A stretch of 64,000 nucleotides of DNA, taken from contig CDRNVI010000054.1 in the NCBI GenBank assembly GCA_977017575.1, forward strand, positions 496,001 through 560,000, read 5' to 3'. This DNA comes from Paramoeba atlantica (Eukaryota; Discosea). Position numbers and translations under genes: made by a program. Positions 1 to 11,562 of the stretch are shown here, piece by piece. The notes below the pieces were generated by a model that did not search any database, was not told the origin of the DNA, and worked only from the letters and a program-made list of their open reading frames with translations. Numbering within the stretch: the first letter of the stretch is position 1; the number at the start of each line of letters is the position of its first letter.

Positions 1-2
1 AG

Positions 3-263
3 TCATAAGAGAAGCGTGCTAGGGGACGAACAAGTGTCGGTCGAAATGTAAAGGAGAAAATGGCTGACGTGCTTTCGGCAAGAATTCCCACCACCGGGTT
101 CTCGGTGCAAACAACGTCGCATCTGATCATTACCCCGGAGGTCAACCATGAACTGGTTCCCATGATCGGGACATTCGGGAAGGACCAAGAGACCGTGTGC
201 CTTCATAGATTTCTCCGCATCTTTACGATATGGAATAGCGGCAATGCTTCGACAAAGTCTCAC
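3..263 (-). pseudogene. Merlin/ISXO2-like transposase, N-terminal fragment
   Basis: Short reading frame running towards the left edge. It holds a CPxH pair followed by a Cys-Arg-Lys element and the pattern GxxNxCRxxVSxFLxxxxTxTxxxPxxLLL. The same pattern recurs in the frame at 9191-9523, so the two are pieces of one family. The N-terminal zinc-ribbon-like layout fits ISXO2/Merlin transposases, and a DDE piece of that type lies at 9863-10054. The catalytic domain is absent here. The assignment rests on this internal comparison and is tentative. Confidence 0.35.
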
Positions 264-499
264 GGAGGCGTACCCCGGACACCCTCTACAAACAGGTCAA
301 AGCTCAAGATTTCGCCACGTACGGCGAATCACATGTACAACGAATCACATGACGCTCATAATCATCCAGCTGTTGAGCTGCGTATTCGAAGGCCCCATGA
401 AACCGCGCAATGAACCTTTCCAACCATTGATAAGACGAATTTTCGTCCTCGTAAGAAAAGCCTTGACACAGACAAAAAAATGTACTCGACCTCGCCGTG

Positions 500-585
500 G
501 GAGGTACCTTACTAGGGGTTTGCCTAAAAAGGACCAAATCTTTCTTACTGGAGGGCTGCCTTACTGGGGGGTATACGATAGTCTT
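500..585. repeat. Partial copy of CCCCAGTAAGAG-type MITE
   Basis: Contains the blocks 'aaaaaggaccaaatctttct', 'ttactggaggg' and 'ttactggggggtata'. They match, in the same orientation, the right end of the 305-bp repeat at 46884-47188. The left part is missing. The rest of 264-1067 holds no gene that I can support. Confidence 0.45.
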
Positions 586-1067
586 CGAATTCACCACAAG
601 AGCCGTTAAAAAGAGGCGAACCATTATCCAACCCTCGTTTCGTACCTTGTCATCAGGGGGCGTCAGAAAAAAAGGATCCATTCTCACGACGTGTTGTCCA
701 CTTGATAAACCGTGGATTCAACCATTGCGCTGCATTGAAAAAATTCCAGACATGCTCGCGGCGGGGGCGTGCTCGGTGACCTCGGTTATGGTTCTTCTGA
801 AGTGATGGGCTCCGTTTGTAAGTATCCTTCGAGTTCATTCAATGCACTCGAAAAGCGAGTCACTGTTGGAAAGGCTAGTACATCGTAAGAATGAGAACGT
901 CACAAATAGGTCCTCATTGCCTAAGGAAGCGATGCCGCTAAACCCATTGGGAATGAAATCATTCCATGTTTATGAAATTTATGAAAAGTTTTTTACAAAA
1001 AAAATGAACCTGCACCGTATACTGCCGGTGACCCTATATTTTAATCCACACAATTATCTTTACCTAC

Positions 1068-1727
1068 ATGACTTCTTTGCAAATTTTTAGCGCGTCCGAT
1101 GTCCCTGTGCGACTCGGAAGAGTCAGCGCTGCTTCTCTCCCTGAAGAGCAGCTACTGGATCGATTTCTTCAAAACATTACCTCAAAATCATACAAGTGGA
1201 TTTCGGATGTCCCGGTATGTGAGTGGCCTAGTGTAACATGTTGGGAAAACGGAAAAGTCGCTCAGCTCTCCCTCGCATGGAAAACACTGCGCGGCACGCC
1301 ACAATGGGAATATCTCCCCGCTACAATGGAGCAGCTATATCTGCACGAAAATGAGCTCTTTGGGCATATTCCACTCGCATATCTGCCTCGAACGCTCCGC
1401 ATGGCATATTTATCGCACAACCGGTTTTCCGGGGAACTGAACTTAGAAGATTTACCGCGTGATATGCGGAAAGTCCGAGCCTCGACCAACTGGCTTAGTG
1501 GAACACTAGACTTCAGCTACCTTCCACGGTCAATGGTACACTTCGTGATTGCAGAAAACAATTTTACCGAAATTCTGCATTTCGAAGATCTCCCCCGCAG
1601 TCTTGAGTTACTCTACCTACAAGAGAACAACGACCTTCAAGGCTTTTATCGGAAAAATGATCTACCGCCGGGTCTCCTTTCAGAATGTTCTTTTCAATTT
1701 GGTGGAACTGCTATACAGTTATATTGA
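1068..1727 (+). CDS. LRR protein 1 (RLGRV/CEWxxVxC family)
   Basis: A 219-residue protein starting at an ATG preceded by 'tacctac', the context seen before other family members. Order: short head (residues 1-12), RLGRV block with LPEEQLL (about 15-28), amphipathic helix, cap CEWPSVTC (about 50-57), a segment ending LRGTPQWEYLP, then five or six LRR units of about 23 residues starting LPxxL/M with NxFSGxL cores. There is no clear signal peptide or transmembrane segment. It ends in QLY, with no CaaX box. The family probably binds protein ligands through the LRR solenoid; no ligand can be named. It is the only LRR gene left of ABCA and is isolated among transposon debris. Confidence 0.75.
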   Translation: MTSLQIFSASDVPVRLGRVSAASLPEEQLLDRFLQNITSKSYKWISDVPVCEWPSVTCWENGKVAQLSLAWKTLRGTPQWEYLPATMEQLYLHENELFGHIPLAYLPRTLRMAYLSHNRFSGELNLEDLPRDMRKVRASTNWLSGTLDFSYLPRSMVHFVIAENNFTEILHFEDLPRSLELLYLQENNDLQGFYRKNDLPPGLLSECSFQFGGTAIQLY

Positions 1728-2065
1728 CGAGTGAGTTGTGTTTCTTTCATTATTCTTTTTTTAATATGGTAGGGTTGTTCATTACCGGGAAACACAATCG
1801 TTTTTGTCTTTTTTCTCATCGATTTACTTATTTTCGATTCATATCCATCTACTATTCACAAACACTTCTTTATACGTTAGTTATAAAATTTACTACTCAG
1901 AAACACATCCTGAATACGTTGGTTCAGGAAAAGTACAAGGAAAAGTACAAAAGGTGCACTTTTTTTCTATTTTTTTCTTTTATAAACTCTCTATGCGCAC
2001 ACTCTATGAGCACACTTCGAAGTCTCGGATCAGGTACGCTGTGCCTGGTTCGCGAAGCTCATTGA

Positions 2066-2380
2066 TCATGATCGAACACAGATCAGACTTCTCCCGATTA
2101 ATACGTGAGACGGTGCAAAAAGCGTCTTGTGTCCACAGAAGTAATTCATTTCGGTAGGGGAAGGAGGTGCAAGTGGGTTCCATACCCACCGCTCTAGATC
2201 ATTACTGTGACGCCTTGCTCGAGAAGAAAAATTTGTTGACAGAGGATAGACTGAATCTTCAATATTGTCCGAATAATCATCTTCACTTTCTGGACAGTAA
2301 TCACTCAAGTCGTCTGAGAAAACCTCGCTCATTCCAAAGGAACTTGTAATAAGAAGGAAAAAGAAGTCAACAAGGTACAT
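2066..2380 (-). CDS. Hypothetical small acidic protein
   Basis: A 104-residue frame from a true ATG. It has a hydrophobic start (MYLVDFFFLLITSSFG) that could act as a signal peptide, then a strongly acidic Ser/Asp/Glu stretch at about residues 20-45. No domain was recognised. The surrounding 1728-2540 has no other supportable gene, so chance or a transposon accessory frame is as likely as a real gene. Confidence 0.2.
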   Translation of the reverse strand: MYLVDFFFLLITSSFGMSEVFSDDLSDYCPESEDDYSDNIEDSVYPLSTNFSSRARRHSNDLERWVWNPLAPPSPTEMNYFCGHKTLFAPSHVLIGRSLICVRS

Positions 2381-2756
2381 AAAATGTATCCTTATCGATT
2401 TTTTATCTTTCTTTTCTTTTTACTTCAATATTATCCTGCTTACTATTGACCCTTCACCCACCTCCTTAACCTTTTCTGCTTTCCGACGTTTTAGCCATCC
2501 TCCCTGTGATGCCTCACGGAGGGTGAAATTAACTTGTGGGGGGGGGGGGGGCAAGATCACGACCCATCTATCCGCACGTGCTTCGGACCGGATCTTTCGA
2601 CCTCTCCTCGGCTTGCCTTGTTACCCATCTCTTGTTGTACGAGAAGGCGCAGGATCGGGCCCGTGCCGACAGCGGCACATGTGCTTTCCCATTGAATTCG
2701 ACAAACAGGGTTGGCAGCTGTGGGGAACACAAAAATAAATCGGTTTCTACCTTTTT

Positions 2757-3114
2757 TTACACGGCCGGGAGGTGGTCTCTGACTTGTTCGAGGGCCAGTA
2801 GCCCTGCGAGCTTCAGTTGGACCTCCCCCATGGCAATAGGCCTGTAGGAGGAGTGGTGTCCCACCGGGGCCCCAGGCTTGTTGAAAAGCTTGAGGTTTGC
2901 TCCCGTGAGAAAATCCCTCATCGTGGGGGGGAGGGAGTTGGTTAGGATCCCTTGTATGATCCAATTGATCACGTCCCTCGGGTGTCCTCCTGCAGGATGG
3001 GACCTGGAGTTCCTTGGTCCATCCGGACGGGCCTGGCGCTCTAAGCGGCGCCAGGCTTGTGGCCTTCCGGTCAACATCTGGCGCCGACGGGAGTTCTATG
3101 GGTGTTCTTGTCAT
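2757..3114 (-). pseudogene. Reverse transcriptase fragment, non-LTR type B
   Basis: Two overlapping minus-strand frames together encode pieces of the reverse transcriptase finger/palm region. One shows APGPSGWTKE (the usual 'PGxSGW' start of the RT). The other shows LPPTMRDFLTGANLKLF followed by YRPIAMGE and KLAG. The switch of frame and loss of the rest mark it as decayed. The YRPIAxGE form differs from the WRPISLTS form of the type A elements in this window, so it belongs to another family, possibly the one that left the DVTVVNP endonuclease fragments. A 13-base G run lies just left of it. Confidence 0.5.
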
Positions 3115-3320
3115 AGACCAGGAGAGAATCTCGGGCCTCGATGCCTCCGCCGTCCATCCGGGTAACTGGCGAAGGGTTTCGAGGAGAGGTTAGCTGGGGA
3201 GAAAGGAGCAAAAGAAACGGTTGACGATTTCCTCAGAATAGGAGCAGGGGCTTTCGCATGAGGAGTGCTAGCTTTCTTCCGGGAGCGGCTCAGAGAGGAG
3301 AGAGAGCGGGGGTCTACGGG

Positions 3321-3641
3321 TCACCGACCGGTGCCGAGAGGACCTGGCTGAAAAAGCAGAGAGAGGGGAGGGATCCGGGGAGTTTGAGTCTTCGCACGCG
3401 CACAAAGATCTTTTCTGTGCTGAGCACGTAGGGACATACACTCGTCATACAAGCATATATTGCGTTTGGCGGGCACAAAAAGGAGGCCACAAAAGTCACA
3501 AGCGCGGGACTTGATTGGGGTCTTAGCGCGGACTCCTGGGTCCGGCCTCCCCTTCTTCAGCGCCTCGATAGACAGCTGGTGTAGCCCCACAGCCTCGTCG
3601 GAGAATCTGGAAATCTCCACAGAGGATTTACGAGACACCAA
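3321..3641 (-). pseudogene. Possible retroelement zinc-finger fragment
   Basis: A 106-residue frame with CDFCGLLF followed 12-15 residues later by CLYDEC, a possible CxxC...CxxxxC metal site, in a Lys/Arg-rich context. It lies on the same strand and upstream of the RT fragment at 2757-3114, as the N-terminal part of such an element would. No start, end or partner domain confirms this. Confidence 0.25.
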
Positions 3642-4040
3642 GTATAAGTGGTGTAAGTAAGAACCGCAGAAAAACTTAGATCCGACGAATATTACAAAGG
3701 GTGCTGTGGACGAATTTCAACAGAGAATTAGTGGAAGCAAAATCTTCAATTGTTGTTCTTTTCAAAAAAAACTATTCCTTTATTCGTTTTTCAGAGCTAT
3801 CTGAAGTAGGTGACCATAAAATACAAAGATCGTACAAAAAAATCCCCAAACTTAAAAAAGAGTGTTCACTTTGGCACTTTCTTGAAAAACTTTAATTTCC
3901 GTGCTTACGCTTCTGGGGGTTGCCTTTTTCGCTTGATTCCTTTATAGGATACGCTTGCCGCAGGCTTCGTAGTAGCTTTGTTATTTGGCTAAACCGGGAA
4001 TCACCCGACTGGAAAGGGGGCGGCTAGGCTAGTAAAACAG

Positions 4041-4076
4041 CCTATGCGGGGTCGTCGTATGCGACCGTAGCATAGG
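4041..4076. other. 36-nt structured hairpin
   Basis: CCTATGC at 4041-4047 pairs with GCATAGG at 4070-4076. Inside, GGTCG pairs with CGACC. The flanks 3642-4760 contain no gene and include AT-rich simple sequence near 4620-4690. Function unknown. Confidence 0.35.
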
Positions 4077-4760
4077 TAGAAATTTACCTCTGCAGATCTA
4101 AATATGATTCTGTATTGAATAAACACATCGCTTCATCTGCGGTGTTGAAGCCAACGTGCGCGTACATCTGTATGCCCCTTTTTCTGAACAACCGTGATGC
4201 AGTCAATTGGACCACATGAACAGTAATAATAATAAAAGTAAAAATATTAATAATAGAAGCTTATTCAATAGTAAACTGAGCTTTTGCTTCTTGGTCAGCA
4301 GCTGAAACATTAGGGAGGAGCTTGCTGACTGGTGCAGTTTTCGGCGCACAATGTGCTACATGCACAGTGCCGCGGAAAACGTTTCCTTGCTTCGAATATT
4401 GTTTTGCACGGAACACAAGATATAACGCCGTCGACAAACAAATGAACGGTAACTCCTCGTAAGTGGTTTATTGCTTTACGGCGACGTCCGTATCAGAGTC
4501 ACCGGCTCGGATACCCGTTGCGAAGTCAAAATTTACAACCGGGCACACTTTTATGTCGTTTCTCGTGTCGGGCCGCTGGACGCCCGACTTGGCAAAGAAA
4601 GCAGCACCCGTCAATTTCTTTTGATATATTGCATCATACATATATATTGTATATTATATATTGTACAGGCTATTATATATTGTACAGGTAATCCTGCAGA
4701 GGAAATCCTGCAGATTTATGTGGTGAAAACGCGCACAAAACGCCTTTTAGTCACCTGTTT

Positions 4761-6160
4761 CTATCCAGCGTCACCAAGAACGTTCTCCTCCATCCAATTT
4801 TTGTCATTGCGGTTTTGATATACTATGAAGCTCCCTCTCAGAGCCTTCACGGTCATATTGCGCAGGCACTCAGCCACCAGCTCATCGTTACCCATAAATA
4901 GAGAGTTCAGAGTTCGACCAGCACTGCTTATTTTTCCTCTCGCTCCGACTTTGAAAACGAGTAGGAAAGTGCTCGGGTTTGTGAGCTTGCGGGAATGGTA
5001 GAGATTTGTGTACTTGGCAGTTTTTCTTTCGTGTGCGTAGACAAAAGTTTCCTCCCAGGGGCACGTCAATTCTATAATATACTCCTCCCCGTTGGACAGT
5101 TTCACCCACCCATCCGGTCGCAGCTCGGTGTCGAGTTCCGTGAGCCACGGAGGGGTAGAGCGAAAGTGAGGGAGGTCAAAGTGATATAGACTGGTCCCTT
5201 GGAATTTCTGCACAGAGTTTGCGAGGGCTTGTAGCACCATGTTATGTCGCAGAGTATATCGTCCTTGCTCGAGTGCTTTTCTACACCCGGAGAGTATATG
5301 TCGCGCGGTTTGCGTTTCAGTATCGCAAATGGGACACTTGTCGCTTGTGTGTGTCGATACGCCCCATTTGCGGAGAGACACTCTAGTGGGGAGTGGCGTT
5401 TCTGTTAGTACGGAAGCCGTAAATCGTGATAGCGATTCGCTTTTGAGATTACATAGGGCGGCAGCGAAGTCCCTCGCGAGGTCTGCTTCCGTCGCTACGC
5501 GGAACCATCTTCCCGCAACTGAAGTGCGTCTTTGCACGGCTTCCGAAAGATGCCTCTCATATTCACTGTCGAGAAGTCGTCGCACGTTATTGTGAGTTGA
5601 ACCGAGTATGCCAGTCGGCGGACGAATGTACCCCGCTTTTCTCTTGTTTTCTTCCTGATGCGTTCTCGCAGGGCGTGCTGGACATCGGGATCGCGTGATT
5701 TCTCCATTTGTTCCACGGCGCTCGCGGTTGAAAGAAGCCATAGTTTGGATAAGCTCACGAGGTTCCAACCATGCTCGGAGTACAACAGTTCGCTTGTCGC
5801 GGATTTTGCTACATTTAACCATTTTCTGATTTCATTTGTAGCGCATCGCTGGAGGCGCAGAACGTGGTTAAAAGTCAGACATGAATTGCCAACAAAAGAG
5901 TAGCGAAGGCGGGAGATAATACCATTATTGGATATCCAGAGTCGGGCGGGTAGGTCGTGGGCGCTGGAAGATATGTTGCGTAACCAAGTACGGAGTCGAT
6001 TGCGTAGCTTTAGGAACAGAATTTTACCATGCTGGGCACCAGGTGCGAGAGTCATACCCAGGAATGTGCTACCATTATCGCATATTTGAGGAATAGGTGT
6101 TGCGTCAATCATTATCTGCGGGCGTCTTGTCATGTAGCCTGAGGCTTGAGTCATTGCCAT
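4761..6160 (-). pseudogene. Type A element: RT C-terminus, CCHC finger and endonuclease
   Basis: Two overlapping frames (5495-6160 and 4761-5822) encode the region after the catalytic RT motif. The first begins near GYMTRRPQIMI and includes FLGMTLAPGAQ and LPARLWI. The second holds CPICDTETQTARHILSGC (CxxC...HxxxxC, as in R2-type elements) and then LRPDGWVKL...IIELTCPWEE, a PD-(D/E)xK-like nuclease core. The frame changes near 5500-5820, so the protein is split. Compared with the intact copy it shows scattered substitutions. Confidence 0.75.
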
Positions 6161-6291
6161 GTGTTAAATCCGACATTTCTTTGCGTTCAATTTCATTCCG
6201 ATGTCGCCTAGAACTTTGACCAGTACGTTCGTGGCAATTTGCATTTCCTTTGGTGTGTTCGTGAGTATACTGAGGTCGTCAGCAAAGGCCT

Positions 6292-7113
6292 TCAGAAAAG
6301 TTCCTTTCCATCCCAAGTGATTCCGTACTGTGGGCAACTTGAACGGATGAAGCGAAGAACCAATTCCATTGCCAAGTTGAATAAGATCGGCGACAGTGTA
6401 TCTCCTTGTAATACTCCACGGTCGGTCTCGATCGACTTCGTAAGGCCTTCAGCACACTTGATTTGACTAGATGCTCCTTTGTACAGCTCGCTGATATAGT
6501 TAATTAGAATTGGGGAGACACGGGCCCATTTTAGGGATTGTAACAGTACTGCGTGGGGGATAGATTCGAAAGCGTTCTTGATATCGAACTGTGCCAGTAA
6601 GTATTGCCGTTTGTGACGTCGTTGGTGTTCAAGGAGCTCGCATAAGACTTGTGTATGCTCGACGGTCCCATTCATGTGTGGTAGAAATCCTTTTTGTACT
6701 GATGTATCGAGCGCATGAGAATCCAAGGAATGTTGAAGGATTCGGTGGCTCAGGATTGAATGGAAAAGTTTCCCTATGCAACTAGTTAAGCTTATCGGTC
6801 GCCAATTCTCCATAGTTGATGTAGGACCTCCTTTGTGTATGAGGCGAGTTACGGCAGATTTCCAAGTGGGGGGGCAAATCCCGAATTTAAGGATATCATT
6901 GAATACTTGAGCGATGTAGACAAAGATAGGGCTACAACGCTTGAGCAGAGCGTTGGATACAGTGTCTGATCCAGGAGCAGCGCCCGAGCGCTTGGAAGAT
7001 ACAGCAGATGCTATCATTTCGGCGTCAATGTCCGACCATGGCATGTCGATGTCAGGCCGTGGTCCCAAGAACTCGGCGGGGGGTATGCTGTGATTCTCTT
7101 CAGGTTTTGACAA
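6292..7113 (-). pseudogene. Type A element: reverse transcriptase palm
   Basis: Encodes the RT core from SKRSGAAPGSDTVSNALLK through WRPISLTSCIGKLFHSILS, the domain 2 block QFDIKNAFESIPHA and GVLQGDTLSPILFNL. The frame ends at 6292, just before the FADD catalytic box expected next; that box lies in the broken stretch 6160-6292. The order and wording match residues of the intact copy at 38064-42749. Confidence 0.75.
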
Positions 7114-7297
7114 TGATGCCGCGAAGTTCTCAACGTCTTGAAGAGGTACTGTAAGTTAAGACGTCTCGGGTTCCTGGATTGAGTCAGTGCGATCTAGGCA
7201 TTCGCCCGCAGCTGTCCACGGGTTTCTCTGGAACCGAGTTAATGCCCATCGTCGATCGATTTCCCTCTTTGTAGATTAGCTTCCTCCACGTACAACT

Positions 7298-8892
7298 TCA
7301 ACGCTTTCTCTGCTTCCTTAATTTCTCCTCGCTGCTTGTTTCTCGCGGCCCCTTCATGAAGGTAAGTGCACGTTTGAGTTGGCGAACATGTGTGCGAAGC
7401 CTCTTCGTGGTACGTTCGATGGCCAAGGGCCGTGAGTTCCTTCTGGCTCTGCCAGCTCTGGTTCGCAGGAGAAAGCCGTGTGTCGGGTCGCTCTCCCGTG
7501 CGGCTTCAAAGACGGTTACGGCGAGGATCGCGGATAATGTTTTAGCTTGAGTCAGGGCATCCTCATCGTTTCGCGCTGGGTGCACGTACAAATTGCAACG
7601 TTCCTCAATTTTCGCAATAATATTGCCCCACTGTTCCTCTGTAAAACGTACCAGAACTCGTCCTCCCGTTATTGTGTCAAATGTTTCGAGAAGATTCTGC
7701 AGGTCAGGAATGGGATGAATGGTTGGGGCTGGGGCGTGCTGGGCTCGAGGGATTCTCTGCAGTATCGTGCGTCTGCGATTTACTTCTGGTGGGGGAGGTA
7801 AAGGTAAAGGCAAAGGCGCGGGTTCTGCTACGGATTCCATACGTGGTACAGAAGGTGAGGAATCCGGTTGCGTCTCGTGGGCTGGTGGGAAATGTCGTAG
7901 AGGGCTGGACAGTGGACTCGTGCGGGGCAGGGAGTTGGTGCGAACTGGTAGGCGGGGTGCCACGACTGGGGCGGGCGGTTCCGAAGCTTGTGAAGAAGCT
8001 GCAGCGCGTTCGGCATCACCAAGCGCAGGGAATAGAATATTTTTTCTCCGTCCAGCTTATGGCAGAGTATGCGATTTCGCCAGCTTTGAGGAGAACTCCA
8101 ACATGAATGCTTACATTTGGTTTTGTCTTTACATTTATGTGCGCAATTACGGCGAGGGACTGATTCAGGTGGGATATTGCCATCTCTACTAACATGAGGT
8201 TCCGGGGAAGTGCGTGTAGGAGAGAGTTCGTGGTTTACAGCCTGCGTACCGCTCAAGTTTCCTGTCTCGGATGGCCAGCTAGGGTGATTCTGTGGTGATA
8301 TTATGCTAGCATCAGCAGGAAATGTCCTCGTAAACAAATTCCTGAGTGATCATGTTCGATTCTGACTGTTTTCTTCGATGATCATGACCCCTGTCTTGCA
8401 ACATTGGTGTTTGCACTGAGTTTTATTGCTGCATATGTGCCGACACGGGCGATAGTTGGCCGTGTTTGCTGATATTACGGCGGACGACGGCGGATTACCG
8501 GTTGGCAGTTCCTCATACTGGGCCTCTTCGCTCGGTATGGCATCTGTCGAGACTTGCGGATCGGTTTCTATCGATGTGGCTACTGTCGGACTATGTGACC
8601 GTGTTAGTGGTGACTCCCCGAGGTGCCGTTCTGGTCGAGGATTATTTGTAGCACCCGTGATGAGGACTCCTATTTTGCAGCACTGGTGCAAACAATTTGT
8701 CTTGTCGCGGCACGTATGCTTACAGGGCCTTCTGCCGGGAGCTTGTAAACTGTCTATAGCCACGACTTCCGAAGAGGGAAGAGGGACGCTAGGATGCACA
8801 GACCTTTCGGTTTCACTTTGCAACATACGTGAAGGCACACTTTGCACATGTACTTCTTCCTTACTCATCGTACACCTCCTCATACACCTCAT
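7298..8892 (-). pseudogene. Type A element: N-terminal Cys/His-finger region
   Basis: Three frames (8350-8892, 7828-8337, 7298-7963) carry the N-terminal half. The first has CKHTCRDKTNCLHQCC and CRHICSNKTQCKHQCC. The second has CAHKCKDKTKCKHSC, where the final Cys is lost. The third has the proline-rich linker and a FTEEQWGNIIAKIEERC segment. Frame changes separate all three. The finger spacing follows CxHxCx(D/N)KxxCxHxCC. Confidence 0.7.
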
Positions 8893-9128
8893 AAACCTCC
8901 AGTGTATGAGAGGTTTCGTGAGTCCACCCCGTGAAAAGAGGCGTTTCGTCTTCGCTAGAGTCCCTGTCGTCGGTGCGGTACCCGGATAGCATGATATATC
9001 GTCATCTGGATCCCAGTCCGGATCATCACCCTCTGAGCCCGTGGTAATGTCTACAGTATCAAACTTTTCGTGTTCTCTAAAAGTTTGTTACAGGGATTCG
9101 GAACGGAATGGGGAGTGATAAAATCATG

Positions 9129-9250
9129 GAGTGTTTCTTGATCTCTGCGAGAAACTAACTTCCAATGGGTGCAGCCCATTTCACGTCCGATTATCTCAGT
9201 GATACTGACAAACCACTAACCAGTATGGCGTTGCCGCCTTCCGCGGTGAT
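9129..9250. repeat. Direct repeat, left copy
   Basis: About 120 bp beginning 'gtgtttcttgatctctgcga' and including 'cgattatctcagtgata' and 'ttgccgccttccg'. It recurs with scattered differences at 10018-10140. The pair flanks the Merlin-like pieces at about 890-bp spacing, which suggests a tandem duplication or an insertion between two copies. Confidence 0.6.
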
Positions 9251-9523
9251 AATTCCTTTTCCCGATGAAGATTTCGTCAACCTGCATCCGACCAAATTCA
9301 TATGTTCTTCTTGGTGCAGAGCAGCGTTCCCGATATCATGAATAAACTTTGACACGATTTTATGGTGCAATCTGGCAATCTGTCCGACACACATATTATT
9401 CGCGATATCCCCAAAGAGTAACAAAAGCTGGCCTGGTTGCAAAGTTGTCCTCGTGTTAACGAACGGCAGAAACTTGCTCACCTTCTCTCTGCACGGATTA
9501 CGCTCCCCATCCGCGTGAAACAT
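9191..9523 (-). pseudogene. Merlin/ISXO2-like transposase, N-terminal fragment
   Basis: A 110-residue frame that shares GxxNxCRxxVSxFL...LLL with the frame at 3-263, then continues FGDIANNMCVGQIARLHH, which looks like the helix-turn-helix part. The catalytic part is absent from this frame. A DDE piece of this type lies at 9863-10054, upstream on the same strand. That order (C-terminal part before N-terminal part) shows the locus is rearranged. Confidence 0.35.
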
Positions 9524-9862
9524 GCAGATAGAGATTCCTGGTTTTCCGGGATATCCTTCATCTCCGCATCCCTATGTCGAGGACATACAGGATTCCGAAA
9601 CAGAGAGTGATTCTTCCTCCATGTCACAGCTTCTTCCCCACGGGGGACGTCATCCATACTGCGCCATGTACGTGCACCATAGAAATGCGCACCCCCCCTC
9701 AGATTATACGCATTGGCAAGTTTCGCAAATTTCCGTCTTCGGGAATTTGAATCATGCGCCAGTCAGTTTCAAGCGTGTTGTGCCACTGGGTCTCAAAAGC
9801 ACCCACAAATTTCTTTTCAAATCCATTGAGGACATTCCATAGTTGTAATGCTGAAGGTACGT

Positions 9863-10054
9863 TCAAATTTTTATGATGCCGTGTAGACACTCCGCATGAT
9901 TAGTGTCGTACCCATGCAGCTCTACAAACTCTTTGCTGTGATTTACCGCGTGGTAGCGGCAAAATTCCTCAATGCCGGAATATCCACGCCAACAGTCTGT
10001 TACACCAACAGACCATAGAGTGTTTCTTGATCTCTGCGAGAAATCAACTTCCAA
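9863..10054 (-). pseudogene. Merlin/ISXO2-like transposase, DDE C-terminal fragment
   Basis: Encodes VTDCWRGYSGIEEF followed by YHAVNHSKEFV and TNHAECLHGIIK. This layout (TDxxxGY, then H...VNHSxxFV, then HTN..E...K) is that of the IS1595/ISXO2 DDE domain used by Merlin elements. Only about 60 residues remain. It lies inside the region bounded by the 9129 and 10018 repeats. Confidence 0.6.
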
Positions 10055-10521
10055 TGGGTGCGGCCCATTTCACATCCGATTATCTCAGTGATAGTGAAAA
10101 CCACCAATCATTATGGAAGGTCTTGCCGCCTTCCGAATTGAAGACCCAATCCTCCCGTCACAAGGGGGTTAAGGAGACGTTCCGGAACCTATTGATTCAG
10201 TATGGGTTCACCCCGGATCTGGTCGAATCTAGGTTTGACAACGGACGGGGACCGGACATCTATTTCCTCCCGGGGAAGAGGCTCGTTCTAGTGGACGTGA
10301 CGGTGGTGAACCCACTGGCACATTCTTATGTGGACAAGGAGGCAGCGGAGCCCTCCTTCACCGTGATGCAGGCGGAACGCCTAAAACGGCGTACTCACGA
10401 AGAGATGGCGGGGGCCAGGGGGATCGGTTTCTTCCCTTTGGCCTTCACCACCTATGGTGTCCCCGGCCCCGAGACCCTCCAGTTTCTAAATCTGGTAGCT
10501 CGAAAGGGCAATATCAGGTGA
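10027..10521 (+). pseudogene. Type B non-LTR retrotransposon endonuclease fragment
   Basis: From about 10150 the frame encodes RHKGVKETFRNLLIQYGFTPD, then [22 protein letters not shown] and [13 protein letters not shown]. It aligns piece by piece with 43525-44499 (RHKRVKNAF, GPDVCF...[22 protein letters not shown]). PDx(n)DVT is a restriction-like endonuclease core. Upstream RT and zinc-finger parts are missing. The first 120 bases belong to the direct repeat shared with 9129-9250. Confidence 0.6.
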
Positions 10522-10600
10522 CACGTATCTCTGCGAGAGCTCTCAAATGCGGTGCTAATTTTCAAAAATGGACAATTTATACGATTTTTAACCCCCCCAT
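10515..10600. repeat. R1 repeat (Tc1-type terminal repeat), copy a
   Basis: Contains 'tctgcgagagctctcaaatg', 'aaaaatggacaatttatacg' and a C run. Three other copies lie at 23187-23292, 45402-45512 (inverted) and 50298-50388. The copy at 23187 directly follows a Tc1-like transposase, so R1 is probably that element's terminal repeat. Confidence 0.55.
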
Positions 10601-10605
10601 ATTTT

Positions 10606-11040
<435 letters not shown>

Positions 11041-11091
11041 TCCTCCCCTCTCTATTCCCTTCCACACCCCCATCCCCCTCCCCTGTCCCCC

Positions 11092-11562
11092 ATGTTCCTC
11101 TTCTCCTCCGACGACCCCTCCTCCTCCTCGGAACCCACCGAGGACAACTCCGTCTGGTTCCCCGCCCTCTCCCTCACCCACCGCGCCTACGGCTTCTTCC
11201 TCTGCCTCGGCGCCGGCCTGCTGCTCTCCATCTTCAGCTGGGTCGCCGTCTTCAAGCGCGAGTGGGCGCTCTACGGGTTCCTGGTGACGCTAAGCAACGT
11301 GCTCTCGCTGGTCTCCTCGGGGTTCCTGGCGGGTCCCCGGGCCCAGGCCCGCCGCATGTTCCACCGGAAGCGGGTCGTGGCCACCGCGGTGTACTTCGCC
11401 GCGATGGGGCTCACGCTGGTGACCGCGCTGGTGCTGCACAGCGGCACGCTGACCGTGCTGGCCTGCGTGCTGCAGTACGTCGCGATGGTGTGGTACGGGC
11501 TGTCGTACATCCCGTATGGGAGGACGGCGGTGGTGGCGGTGGTGAGGGGGGTGGGGAGATGA
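11092..11562 (+). CDS. SFT2: SFT2/GOT1-family vesicle transport membrane protein
   Basis: A 156-residue protein with four hydrophobic segments: [81 protein letters not shown] (each given to at most 20-21 residues of the core). Family marks are [10 protein letters not shown] after segment 2 and [11 protein letters not shown] at the C-terminus. SFT2 proteins sit in late-Golgi membranes and act in retrograde fusion of endosome-derived vesicles; human homologues are about 160 residues, so the length is complete. I chose the ATG at 11092 because upstream sequence in this frame is only microsatellite without an ATG. The gene is strikingly GC-rich, C-rich at its start and G-rich at its end. Confidence 0.85.
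   Translation: MFLFSSDDPSSSSEPTEDNSVWFPALSLTHRAYGFFLCLGAGLLLSIFSWVAVFKREWALYGFLVTLSNVLSLVSSGFLAGPRAQARRMFHRKRVVATAVYFAAMGLTLVTALVLHSGTLTVLACVLQYVAMVWYGLSYIPYGRTAVVAVVRGVGR

Larger units (their letters stand above)
4761..8892 (-). mobile_element. Degenerate type A (R2-like) non-LTR retrotransposon
   Basis: On the minus strand this region encodes, in order, two blocks of CxHxCxxK fingers, a linker, a reverse transcriptase, a CCHC finger and a restriction-like endonuclease. It is closely similar to the intact element at 38064-42749, so it is a near full-length copy. Several frameshifts break it, so it cannot make the full protein. The 5' boundary lies near 8.9-9.1 kb and the 3' boundary just left of 4761; no target-site duplication was identified. 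Confidence 0.8.
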
